Assembly: GCF_001714725.1 (NCBI RefSeq)
Contig: NZ_CP016447.1
Coordinates: 4,211,501-4,275,500 of the forward strand
Reading direction: 5' to 3'
Length of the DNA stretch: 64,000 nt
DNA from: Acidovorax sp. RAC01
Lineage (GTDB): Bacteria; Pseudomonadota; Gammaproteobacteria; Burkholderiales; Burkholderiaceae_C
The notes beneath the pieces are model-generated. The model worked only from the letters and a program-made list of their open reading frames with translations, did not search any database and was not told the DNA's origin. The position numbers and the translations under genes were made by a program. The first letter of the stretch is position 1; every line of letters begins with the position of its first letter. This document shows, piece after piece, positions 18,344-25,659 of this stretch.

Positions 18344-18960
18344 CAGACCACCTCACGCGCATTGACAAAGCTGGTCCAGAAATTGGGTTGCGGCTCGGGC
18401 GGGACGCCGTCGTAGGCTGCAAAAATCAGTACGGCATCGACCTGTGGCTGAAAATATGGGTTCAATGGCGTCACAACCGAGATGTACTGGCCACCGTCGT
18501 TGTTTGAGTATGCGTACACCACAGATGGACCAACCAGAGTTGCCGGATCAGTGCCGTCGCCATTTGTGATCGGGGTAAATAGCGCCTGCGAAGGGCCTTT
18601 GACGCCAACAAGAAAACGCCCGGTCAGATCGCTTGCGTTACCTCCAGATAGGTCTGAAGTCCAATTCCCCTCCGGGGTGGTGTATTTCGTGACCAGTTGT
18701 ATGGCTGCCAAGTCGTTCTCAGACGGCCCGGCCTCGCCATAGAAGTATGCTGGCTCGCACAGCAGCAGGATGCCGTAGTAAGACTCGGGGGATTGGTAGT
18801 AATCCGGCAACGTCCAGTCTGGCGGGCCGCTGTACCCGCTGAAATCGGTGCACGTAAACACGCTCTGCATGTCTGGCAAGGATTCTGCCTGCGCATGCGT
18901 GAGCGCCTGAGCAGTGGTTTTGCCAACCAGGTAATAGGCGTAAGTGTCGTCGAGCACCAT
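18343..18960 (-). CDS. Tail-cluster protein, unrecognised
   Basis: This 205-residue protein begins MVLDDTYAYYLVGKTTAQAL. It is aromatic-rich and acidic with no membrane segment. It is translationally coupled to the BNR-repeat tail protein and sits after two small tail genes, so it is probably a tail adaptor or assembly protein. No specific family is recognised. Confidence 0.6.
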   Translation of the reverse strand: MVLDDTYAYYLVGKTTAQALTHAQAESLPDMQSVFTCTDFSGYSGPPDWTLPDYYQSPESYYGILLLCEPAYFYGEAGPSENDLAAIQLVTKYTTPEGNWTSDLSGGNASDLTGRFLVGVKGPSQALFTPITNGDGTDPATLVGPSVVYAYSNNDGGQYISVVTPLNPYFQPQVDAVLIFAAYDGVPPEPQPNFWTSFVNAREVV

Positions 18961-18972
18961 GCTGAGTACCTG

Positions 18973-19425
18973 TTACCCCGGCAGGCTGATCGAAGCGAAG
19001 TTCACGGCCTGGGTATTGCCAGCGGTCAGCGCCAGCGAGCTGATATTCAGCTCTGCGCCGGACACGCCCACGCGGCCCTGGTAGCGTGGCTCGGTGGTGG
19101 ACGCAGCGCCCGTATCGGCGCTGCCCACGTAACGGAAGAACGCAGCGTTGCCGCTGGCCAGCACGGTGCCTGCCCACGTCTCCCCCGCGGCCTTGCCAAT
19201 AGCGCCGCCAGAAGCAGTGCCCAGGTTCAGACCGGTCGAAACGCCGTCACCGTAGACCGTGAGAAGCAGCGTGTGGTTCGCGGGGACGATGGCGTCGTCT
19301 GCGCTGGCCGGGATGTTGGCCAGCGTGCTGGCATAGACGTGGATGCGACCGTTGGCCAGGACGTTCTTGACGCTGCCGGTGTCGAGCACCTTGTTGCGCA
19401 GGCCGGTAGATGCGAGCAGAGGCAT
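18973..19425 (-). CDS. Small tail-cluster protein, unrecognised
   Basis: This 150-residue beta-rich protein begins MPLLASTGLRNKVLDTGSVK and has a good ribosome site (AAGGAGATATCACC before ATG). It is rich in Ala/Gly/Ser/Thr and looks like a virion surface or tail-tube component. Function is not determined. Confidence 0.65.
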   Translation of the reverse strand: MPLLASTGLRNKVLDTGSVKNVLANGRIHVYASTLANIPASADDAIVPANHTLLLTVYGDGVSTGLNLGTASGGAIGKAAGETWAGTVLASGNAAFFRYVGSADTGAASTTEPRYQGRVGVSGAELNISSLALTAGNTQAVNFASISLPG

Positions 19426-19437
19426 GGTGATATCTCC

Positions 19438-19956
19438 TTAGAGGGAAAGCGAGGTGAACTGGAAGCCCGCCAGCAGCTCCAGGTACACGGACGTGTCGAT
19501 GGGCCGGGGGTTGGGGAAGCGCACGACCGAATAGAGCTTTCCGGTGGAGGCACCTTTGGCTTGGGTCGTGGTGATGAAGGCGCCGTTGACCGTCCCGCTG
19601 TCGGTCATGTCGAAGCGGGCCAGGCTGGCGGCGTTGGAGCAGGCGCCATCAGTGACCGGGCCCAGGTCCAGCAGGAGGCGCGAGCTCTGGGAGTAGGTCG
19701 TGACCTCGGACACCAGGGACAGCAGCGTGGCGGCCGTCTCCTCACCGTTGGGGATGTGCGCCCCGCTCCAGAGGCCGATGAAAAGTGCGGCAGGGCTTGC
19801 ACCGTCCTTGAGTGACGCCAAGGCCATCTCGTTGAGGCCTTCGCGCGGGACGCGGTTTTTTGCGCCGCGCACACTCTCGATGATCTGGTCGGTTGCCTTG
19901 CTGCGCGTCAGCACGTCGAAGGTGAAACCGGGTTTGATGATTACGTCCATGGTCAT
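19438..19956 (-). CDS. Tail-cluster protein, unrecognised
   Basis: This 172-residue protein begins MTMDVIIKPGFTFDVLTRSK. Its start codon overlaps the stop of the upstream 318-residue gene (ATGA). The content is mixed alpha/beta without a clear motif. Position between a propeller-like protein and a small surface-like protein suggests a tail-tip or connector role. Confidence 0.6.
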   Translation of the reverse strand: MTMDVIIKPGFTFDVLTRSKATDQIIESVRGAKNRVPREGLNEMALASLKDGASPAALFIGLWSGAHIPNGEETAATLLSLVSEVTTYSQSSRLLLDLGPVTDGACSNAASLARFDMTDSGTVNGAFITTTQAKGASTGKLYSVVRFPNPRPIDTSVYLELLAGFQFTSLSL

Positions 19957-20909
19957 TCCTTTTTGACGATTCGGGCTTGTGCGTACGAGCCGACACCGGC
20001 GGCTGTGCTGCTTGGGGCGGAGAGGGCGGCGACGATGACTTCGGTCCCGTCGGCTTCACGCCACAAGGTCGCGGCGCTGCCCTGGGCGTCGAGCGCCACG
20101 TTCTTTTCTTGGAGGTTCTGCAGCTCGCCGCCGGGGGTGCAGGAGACGACCCCTTTGGAGCTCATCCAGTGCGCGCTGCCGTCCGAGCGGTAGCCCGCCT
20201 GTTGCTCTGGTGCGCCGTAGGAAAGCACCGCGCGCACCGTCTGCGCCGGGAAGCCGCCAGCAATGAAATACGTCTTGTCGGCCATGACGAACACGCCGCC
20301 CTCGACCGCTGCGATGCAGGTGATCGGGGCGGGGAACATTTCGTAGCCGCGTGCGGCATCCCGCAGATGGGGGGTGAACGGCTCGCTGTAGACCAGCACG
20401 GCGCCCACAGCGACGAGGAGGCGCCCGCCGTGATGCGCGATACAGGAGCCCGGTGGCATGGGCGTAAGGAGCTGCTCCCCCACGTCCACGCTGGTAGCGG
20501 AGGCCCATTCGGGTGTCGGTCCAGCGACGGGGTGGTAGGAGCCTGGGCGGATGCCGTCCGTGAAGTAAACGGCCTCATTCACCTGGGCGTATCGAACAGG
20601 CGTGACGCTGCCAAAGCCTGCTGCCACCTGTTCACGATTGGCATCCCGACCCATGCGGTAGAGAACTCCATCATCGCAAAGCAATGCGTAGGCGCCATCA
20701 ATTGGCGCCCACATGGAATGGCAATCCTGTCCTGGCGACACCAGCGTGTAGCCTTGGCGCGTTTTTATCGACCCGCGCTCGCCTGCATCGACATTGAGGG
20801 CATCGCGCAGGTAATGACCCGCGCCGTCCGGCAGCGCCAGCTTGAAATCGGGCGCGCGATTGTCCATCCCCAGCGGGAACGGTCCAATGGACTTCGTGTT
20901 TGATGCCAT
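19953..20909 (-). CDS. Tail protein, probable beta-propeller-like fold
   Basis: The 318-residue protein begins MASNTKSIGPFPLGMDNRAP. The frame opens at 20930, but the ATG at 20909 directly follows a GCCCGGAACACTGGGC leader. The sequence is rich in short beta strands and repeated Gly/Asp turns (for example CDDGVLYRMGRD, HHGGRLLVAVGAVLVYS, VEGGVFVMADKTYFIAGG), as in phage tail stabilisation proteins with a beta-propeller. No enzyme motif is seen. C-rich element C lies 35 bases upstream. Confidence 0.65.
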   Translation of the reverse strand: MASNTKSIGPFPLGMDNRAPDFKLALPDGAGHYLRDALNVDAGERGSIKTRQGYTLVSPGQDCHSMWAPIDGAYALLCDDGVLYRMGRDANREQVAAGFGSVTPVRYAQVNEAVYFTDGIRPGSYHPVAGPTPEWASATSVDVGEQLLTPMPPGSCIAHHGGRLLVAVGAVLVYSEPFTPHLRDAARGYEMFPAPITCIAAVEGGVFVMADKTYFIAGGFPAQTVRAVLSYGAPEQQAGYRSDGSAHWMSSKGVVSCTPGGELQNLQEKNVALDAQGSAATLWREADGTEVIVAALSAPSSTAAGVGSYAQARIVKKE

Positions 20910-20943
20910 GTCGCCCAGTGTTCCGGGCAACCATCACCAGGAC

Positions 20944-20959
20944 AAACCAGACAGGGGGG
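20944..20959 (-). promoter_or_regulatory. C-rich late element, copy C
   Basis: The minus-strand sequence is CCCCCCTGTCTGGTTT, five bases after the stop of the connector gene and about 35 bases before the next start. Downstream it shares a GCCCGGAACACT...GGGC leader with copy E. Confidence 0.55.
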
Positions 20960-20964
20960 CAGCG

Positions 20965-21636
20965 TCAAAGCACGTAGGCCACATTCGCCTGCGTCTCGTC
21001 GTGCCGGGTGGAGCGGCGCAAGTCGGCGTCCGGTCGCAAGCCGAAATAGCGCGTGAACTCGGCCTCTGCTTTGGCCGATCTGCCCGCGTCGTACCCATCG
21101 GCATCCGGCTTGCCAAACGCACGGTGCAGTACCCATTGAACAAGATGGATGTGGTGCGCCTCGTGGATCTCTGGCTTGTCGTTGTCGTTGGCCAGGGGCT
21201 TGAGCGGCAGGCGGTAGGCCTCGATGCGCAGCGCCCCGGCCACGGATGGGGTGGGCACCAGTCGCAGCCGGGTATCGGTCTGGATCGCATGGCGCGGCGT
21301 ATCGGCGGGCTCATCACGCCATCCGCTGCGCTCACGGTCCAGCCACTCGCGCGAGACAATGGTCAGGTGCTCCACAGGGCCGGTCGCTGGCACAAAGTCA
21401 ACGACTGGCAGCTCGTACACCTTGGGGTGCAGCACATAGCTGGCCACGCCCGCCTGCACAGCGATGCTGGTCACAGCAGGGGTGTAGTCATCCAGCAGCA
21501 GCCGCGCCCGCAGTGCAGCTTCCTCTTGCGCTTCGGTGAACCAGCCTGCAAGCCATTCATCGCCCCACAAGTAGGGTTTTGAAACCAGGTCGTCGGCTTC
21601 GATGCGAAAGCGCGCAATCAGCTGCTGCAGGTTCAT
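20965..21636 (-). CDS. Head-tail connector/adaptor-like protein
   Basis: This 223-residue protein begins MNLQQLIARFRIEADDLVSK. Its helical N-terminus followed by a strand-rich middle (TRLRLVPTPSVAGALRIEAYRLP) and then a helical C-terminus (EIHEAHHIHLVQWVLHRAFG) resembles phage head completion/adaptor proteins that bind the portal ring and the tail. It follows the capsid, decoration and 139-residue genes, the expected place for a connector. The assignment is by fold-like pattern and order, not a catalytic motif. Confidence 0.65.
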   Translation of the reverse strand: MNLQQLIARFRIEADDLVSKPYLWGDEWLAGWFTEAQEEAALRARLLLDDYTPAVTSIAVQAGVASYVLHPKVYELPVVDFVPATGPVEHLTIVSREWLDRERSGWRDEPADTPRHAIQTDTRLRLVPTPSVAGALRIEAYRLPLKPLANDNDKPEIHEAHHIHLVQWVLHRAFGKPDADGYDAGRSAKAEAEFTRYFGLRPDADLRRSTRHDETQANVAYVL

Positions 21637-21637
21637 G

Positions 21638-22057
21638 TCAGCGTGCTCCGAACTGCTCGATGAGGGTGGCGACTTCGCTGCGCAGCTTTGCCACGCCCTG
21701 GCGCTTGTCCAGGTTCACCTCGTACTTGAGCGCGTATTGCTCCAGGGTGTTCTTGTCCATGCTCTGCACGGTCAACAGCATGGATTCCAACATCTGGCGC
21801 TCCTGCTCCTTGGCGCGGTTGGCTTCGTCCTGCACCACCATGGCCGCTTCCAGCTCTGCATCGGTGGGCTTGCCATCGTCGGCAGGCGTTTCGTCCTTGG
21901 CAGTCGCGGCGCTGGCGTGGTTGAACTCGGCAAAGCGCAGCAGCTTCTCGGCAGCAATGGCGGGCACCAGCTTGGTATCGCCGGGCGCCCAGGTGTTGCC
22001 GGTGTGGGATTCGCGGTAGACCTTGCGGCCCGCGTAGGTGATTCTTGTCAGGTCCAT
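21638..22057 (-). CDS. Phage head-region protein with coiled-coil C-terminus
   Basis: This 139-residue protein begins MDLTRITYAGRKVYRESHTG. The N-terminal ~50 residues are strand-rich; the remainder is charged and helical (AELEAAMVVQDEANRAKEQE). It follows a probable terminator and has a GGAGG ribosome site. Order suggests a head-tail joining role; function is not recognised. Confidence 0.65.
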   Translation of the reverse strand: MDLTRITYAGRKVYRESHTGNTWAPGDTKLVPAIAAEKLLRFAEFNHASAATAKDETPADDGKPTDAELEAAMVVQDEANRAKEQERQMLESMLLTVQSMDKNTLEQYALKYEVNLDKRQGVAKLRSEVATLIEQFGAR

Positions 22058-22081
22058 GGCGGGCCTCCGGTGTGTGGATGG

Positions 22082-22107
22082 AAAACAAGCCGGGCGGGCC
22101 GGCTTGT
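22082..22107 (-). terminator. Intrinsic terminator between decoration and 139-residue gene
   Basis: The minus strand forms a 9-bp stem ACAAGCCGG / CCGGCTTGT with a five-base loop followed by TTTT. It probably reduces transcription past the capsid genes. Confidence 0.6.
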
Positions 22108-22125
22108 CTCGTGGGGCCTAGCGGG

Positions 22126-22602
22126 TTACGCCACGCCTTCGCTGGCCAGGGACAGCACCATATCCAAGCGCGCAACCTTGGCGTTGTTGGCGCCAGCGAA
22201 CGTTGCGATCAACCAGGCATCTTTGGGCAGCGTCACGGGCATGGTGGGCGTCGTCTTGCGCAGCAGGGCGGCGCTCGAAAGGACCGCAGCAGCAGCAAAG
22301 TAGTCGTCGTCCTGGGGGGCCGCCGTGCTGTCCACGCCGTCGATGTACTCAAATCCGATGTTGGCGGTGACGCCAGCGGTGAACGCCGTCGAAATGACCA
22401 TCAAGCTGTCTGCCAGCAGCGAGCCTGCGGGAATGCGCCCCAGGCGCACCTTGTCACCGATGGCAATCGGCGCCGAAGAATCGGCGTCGATGGCGCCACC
22501 ATTGGCGGCAGTGCGCAGCGGGTACTGCAGTTTGTGACTGTTGCCCCAGGGGGTCGCGCCCACCTGGTTGCGGGGATTTACTTTGCGGGTGATCGTGGGC
22601 AT
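22126..22602 (-). CDS. Probable capsid decoration/stabilisation protein
   Basis: This 158-residue protein begins MPTITRKVNPRNQVGATPWG and is rich in Ala/Thr/Val with beta-strand-like segments (VRLGRIPAGSLLADSLMVIST). It sits directly after the major capsid gene, the usual place for a decoration or head-stabilising protein, and has a GGAGG ribosome site. Function is inferred from position and composition. Confidence 0.65.
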   Translation of the reverse strand: MPTITRKVNPRNQVGATPWGNSHKLQYPLRTAANGGAIDADSSAPIAIGDKVRLGRIPAGSLLADSLMVISTAFTAGVTANIGFEYIDGVDSTAAPQDDDYFAAAAVLSSAALLRKTTPTMPVTLPKDAWLIATFAGANNAKVARLDMVLSLASEGVA

Positions 22603-22675
22603 GTCAGCCTCCGTAATCGAATCAATGGAACAAGGGTGATTGCCGGGCAGCGTCAGCCGCCCGGTGTGTCACTGC

Positions 22676-23968
22676 TTACTGGCGGGCGCCGATGATCGGC
22701 ACAGCCGTATCGAGGGCGATAACACCGTGGTCGGTGAAGTGCTTGGTGCCGTTGCCCTGGTCCACAGCCCAACGGATCTTGGACAGGCCCTGAATGGCGC
22801 CAATCAGCAGTTCCATCTTGTCGCCGTGGTCGAAGTCCTTTTCGCTCCAGAAGTAGGGCATACCGCCCTTGTCGCTGCGACCGAAGGCCTGCGCCAGCGC
22901 CTGGCCGCCCAGCAGCAGCGCGCGGTCCACGGCGAACGTGGTGCCAAACGCAGCCGGCACGATGCAGGTCGTTTCGGTTTCGCTGGTGTTCGATGCGCAG
23001 TAGCTGATGGTGTCACCAGCGTAGAAGCGGATCGGCTTGGGCATCTTGCAGATCAGCACGCCATTCCAAAGACCAACTTCTCCCAGGAAAAGCGGGTGGT
23101 TGTCAGCCTTGGACGCACGGGCCAGCGCATTAGCCTGGAACTGGCGGAAGTTGGGATCGGCCGAGAAGCTGTGATACTGCGCAGGCGAAACCATCAGGCA
23201 GCGCAGTGGCGAATCCTCGGCCACCTTGTCGCCCGGCAGCTTGATCGCGGGGGGCGGCAGGGCAATGGATTCGATCATGGTGCGGATGCTGTCCACCACG
23301 TCCATGTCCAGCGTGTCGGTCGTCTGCAGGTCCACCTCGCCGCCGCTCACGGCAAACGGCTTGATCGTGGTGCCGTCCGCGATGAAGTGGCGGTTTTTGG
23401 TGGGGGCCTTCACCGTGTTGATGGCCATTTCCGCGAACAGCTCGTGGTCTGCAGTGGGCAGGCGCCACTCAATGTTGTCGTGGAAGCCACGGGCGCCGGC
23501 CATGTGCACCAGCATCGACTGGTCCTGAAAGCTGTCCATCAGCGACTGGGCGATGGGGCGGCCCACCTTGCGGAACTCGACCGGGCTGCGCATGTCGGTC
23601 ATGGTGTTACCCACATCCACCGGGAAACGCGCCTGGTTCACCCGCACGCGGGCCTTGTCCATGGAAATGCCGGTGCCCTTGCCTTCGGCCTGGCGGCTAC
23701 CCATGATGGGGTAAGCGCCAACAGGCTGAACGAAGTGGAATTCCACCTCATCACCCTTGCCACGGGTCAGGTCAACGGTACGCACCACGGGCATGTCCGT
23801 GCTGGTCTGCTTGCGCAGGACGTTGTTCACCTCGCCCTCGCCGGAAGGCATCTTGCCTACCATGCGGTTGAGCGTGGAGTTACGCTGCATCGACTGTGCA
23901 AAGAGCCCGGCGGCCTGCACGAATTGGGCGTTCGGGGAGCCCGAAGCCACGCTAGTTTTGCTGGTCAT
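22676..23968 (-). CDS. Major capsid protein (N4-gp56-like)
   Basis: This is a 430-residue protein. The segment with TRGKGDEVEFHFVQPV, QARFPVDVGNTMTDMRSPVE and the downstream QSLMDSFQDQSMLVHMAGAR belongs to the phage N4-gp56-type major capsid family, HK97-fold shell proteins of roughly this length. It follows a scaffold-like protein and precedes the decoration protein. The ribosome site is strong (AGATGGAGG). Identity is from family resemblance and order; no proteolytic delta domain is visible because scaffolding is a separate gene. Confidence 0.8.
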   Translation of the reverse strand: MTSKTSVASGSPNAQFVQAAGLFAQSMQRNSTLNRMVGKMPSGEGEVNNVLRKQTSTDMPVVRTVDLTRGKGDEVEFHFVQPVGAYPIMGSRQAEGKGTGISMDKARVRVNQARFPVDVGNTMTDMRSPVEFRKVGRPIAQSLMDSFQDQSMLVHMAGARGFHDNIEWRLPTADHELFAEMAINTVKAPTKNRHFIADGTTIKPFAVSGGEVDLQTTDTLDMDVVDSIRTMIESIALPPPAIKLPGDKVAEDSPLRCLMVSPAQYHSFSADPNFRQFQANALARASKADNHPLFLGEVGLWNGVLICKMPKPIRFYAGDTISYCASNTSETETTCIVPAAFGTTFAVDRALLLGGQALAQAFGRSDKGGMPYFWSEKDFDHGDKMELLIGAIQGLSKIRWAVDQGNGTKHFTDHGVIALDTAVPIIGARQ

Positions 23969-24037
23969 GGTTGACCTCCATCTAAGGGATGGGGCTGCCT
24001 CATCACGAGGTGGCCCGGGGGGTTACACGGTCGTGGC

Positions 24038-25012
24038 TTACACCACGCTGTTCATCAGCCGGGTCTGCTTTTCAGGGCTCAACCCGGCCATAAAGTCCAG
24101 CATTGCGGCAGGATCTCCGGCGAGCGCTGCTACGCGCTCTGCATCACCGGAGCCGGAAGCCGCAGCGCCTGGCAGTTCCGACAAACTCATCGGGGGCTGC
24201 TGTCGCGCATTGGCAAGGGCCTTGCTCACAACATCGGCGGGGGTGCCTTTGCCGTGTGCGCCCTTGAACGTCGAAAACACCTCGATCACCTGGGCTGACG
24301 TGCCTTTTGCAAGCGTGTGCTCGATGGCCGCGCGGGCGTAGCTGGGCTGGTTGCCCATCCATGCCTTGAACTCGGCCGATTCGTACACCTCGTCGGCGTC
24401 CGGGTGGGCGCCGTAAATCGTTTGCTCATGGGCAGTGACTGCGTTCTGTGCTTCCTGCTTGCGCAGGGGGGCCAGGGCGGCATTCACCTTTTCATCGACC
24501 AAAGCCGATGCACGCTGCTCCACCAGTTGCGCGACACCCTTTGCGATGGCTTCTTCGGAGAAGTCACCAAACAGGGAGACATCCACGCCTTGCACCGCTG
24601 CGGCCTGGGCCACGGCGAGATTGCTGTCCGCTTGCGTTGGTGCTTGCCCGGCGTCCGCTCGGGCCTGCGCCTGCTGCTGTGCGGCGGCAAAGTTGCTGGC
24701 TTGGGAGGCTGTCAGGCTGGCCAGCTGCTCGCGCAGTTGGGCGGCTTCGGCCTTGTATTGGTCGCGCTCGGTGCGAGCACTGGTCAGTTTTTCGTAGGGG
24801 ATCGTGTACTCACCCGACTTGCTGGCGATGGGGGCGGGCTTCTCGTCGTCCTGAGTTGCCGCACCTGCCGCTGGCGCGGGGGTGGTGTTTTCGGCCGGTT
24901 GGCCTGCTTCGCCTTCAGTGGCAGTCGGGCCTGTTTTCTGGTTCGCGTCCGCGTCCAGATTCAAGGTGCCGGCGAATGCCGCGTCCAGCAGTTGCTGTGC
25001 TTCAGTTGTCAC
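24038..25012 (-). CDS. Capsid scaffolding protein
   Basis: The protein is taken from a GTG at 25012 (VTTEAQQLLDAAFAGT) with GGAG just upstream, giving 324 residues; the frame is open further to 25132 but with improbable content. It has an acidic, Gln/Ala-rich N-terminal half with a long helix (EKLTSARTERDQYKAEAAQL) and a charged helical C-terminus, as in podovirus scaffold proteins. It precedes the major capsid gene. Scaffold function is inferred from composition and position. Confidence 0.7.
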   Translation of the reverse strand: MTTEAQQLLDAAFAGTLNLDADANQKTGPTATEGEAGQPAENTTPAPAAGAATQDDEKPAPIASKSGEYTIPYEKLTSARTERDQYKAEAAQLREQLASLTASQASNFAAAQQQAQARADAGQAPTQADSNLAVAQAAAVQGVDVSLFGDFSEEAIAKGVAQLVEQRASALVDEKVNAALAPLRKQEAQNAVTAHEQTIYGAHPDADEVYESAEFKAWMGNQPSYARAAIEHTLAKGTSAQVIEVFSTFKGAHGKGTPADVVSKALANARQQPPMSLSELPGAAASGSGDAERVAALAGDPAAMLDFMAGLSPEKQTRLMNSVV

Positions 25013-25204
25013 TTGTGCTCCATTCCCGGCTATCCGGCCGGGCCTGATTGCGGGGCACACCGTTTCGAGAATGGGCCAGGGCCGAAGCCCCAGCCAGCAC
25101 GCTCTCCAGCGGTGGGAAATGCGACACCTCACGGTGTTGCGGTGGCGGCCGGCGCTTCACAGCGGGGGCCTGCTTGCACTTTGCCTACGTGCGCGCGTTG
25201 GGGG

Positions 25205-25221
25205 AAACCGGACAGGGGGGG
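25205..25221 (-). promoter_or_regulatory. C-rich late element, copy D
   Basis: The minus-strand sequence is CCCCCCCTGTCCGGTTT. It follows the terminator at 25240 and lies about 190 bases upstream of the scaffold start, where a new promoter for the scaffold-capsid genes would be expected. Confidence 0.5.
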
Positions 25222-25239
25222 AACTGCGGCGCTTGCATG

Positions 25240-25263
25240 AAAAAACCGCCTCGGTGGGCGGTT
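25240..25263 (-). terminator. Intrinsic terminator after the gp49-like gene
   Basis: The minus strand has an AACCGCC / GGCGGTT stem followed by a six-T run. It separates the terminase-portal-gp49 group from scaffold-capsid. A 12-base direct repeat (GGTTCACCCGGG, about two and a half copies at ~25274-25297) lies between this terminator and the gene stop. Confidence 0.8.
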
Positions 25264-25299
25264 CTTTTGGGCGGGGTTCACCCGGGGTTCACCCGGGGT

Positions 25300-25659
25300 T
25301 TAGGTTCCTGCCAGCTTGCTGCGCAGCTCGTAGCCCATCAGGGGCCACACCTTCTGCACCGCGTTCTGGCGCGCGATCTTGCGCCCCATCTCGGCGTCGA
25401 AGTTCTCGGGGCTGGCGCAGGCGCTCTCGCCTGTGACGGTGTAGCCGTTGCGCAGCACCAGCACGCAGAAGGTCAGCAGGTACAGCGACTTTTCAAAGGG
25501 GTAATCAAGTGGCAGGTCGTCGTTGTTCATCACGCCGTCAGCGGCGGTGAAATAGTGCTCGCTTTTGATGTTCGCCTCGATGTCCGCAGGCGTCACGCGC
25601 GGCGCGGTCAGGCCCTTGGCCTGGATCTCCTGCTCAATGGTCTGGTCTGGTGTGCTCAT
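25300..25659 (-). CDS. Gp49-family phage protein
   Basis: This 119-residue protein contains VTPADIEANI, TFCVLVLRNGYTVTGESACA, ASPENFDAEMGRKIARQNA and WPLMGYELRSKL, the recognisable Gp49-like phage family signature. The biochemical role of the family is unknown. It overlaps the stop of the portal gene by four bases, has a strong ribosome site (AAGGAG) and is probably made with the portal. Confidence 0.8.
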   Translation of the reverse strand: MSTPDQTIEQEIQAKGLTAPRVTPADIEANIKSEHYFTAADGVMNNDDLPLDYPFEKSLYLLTFCVLVLRNGYTVTGESACASPENFDAEMGRKIARQNAVQKVWPLMGYELRSKLAGT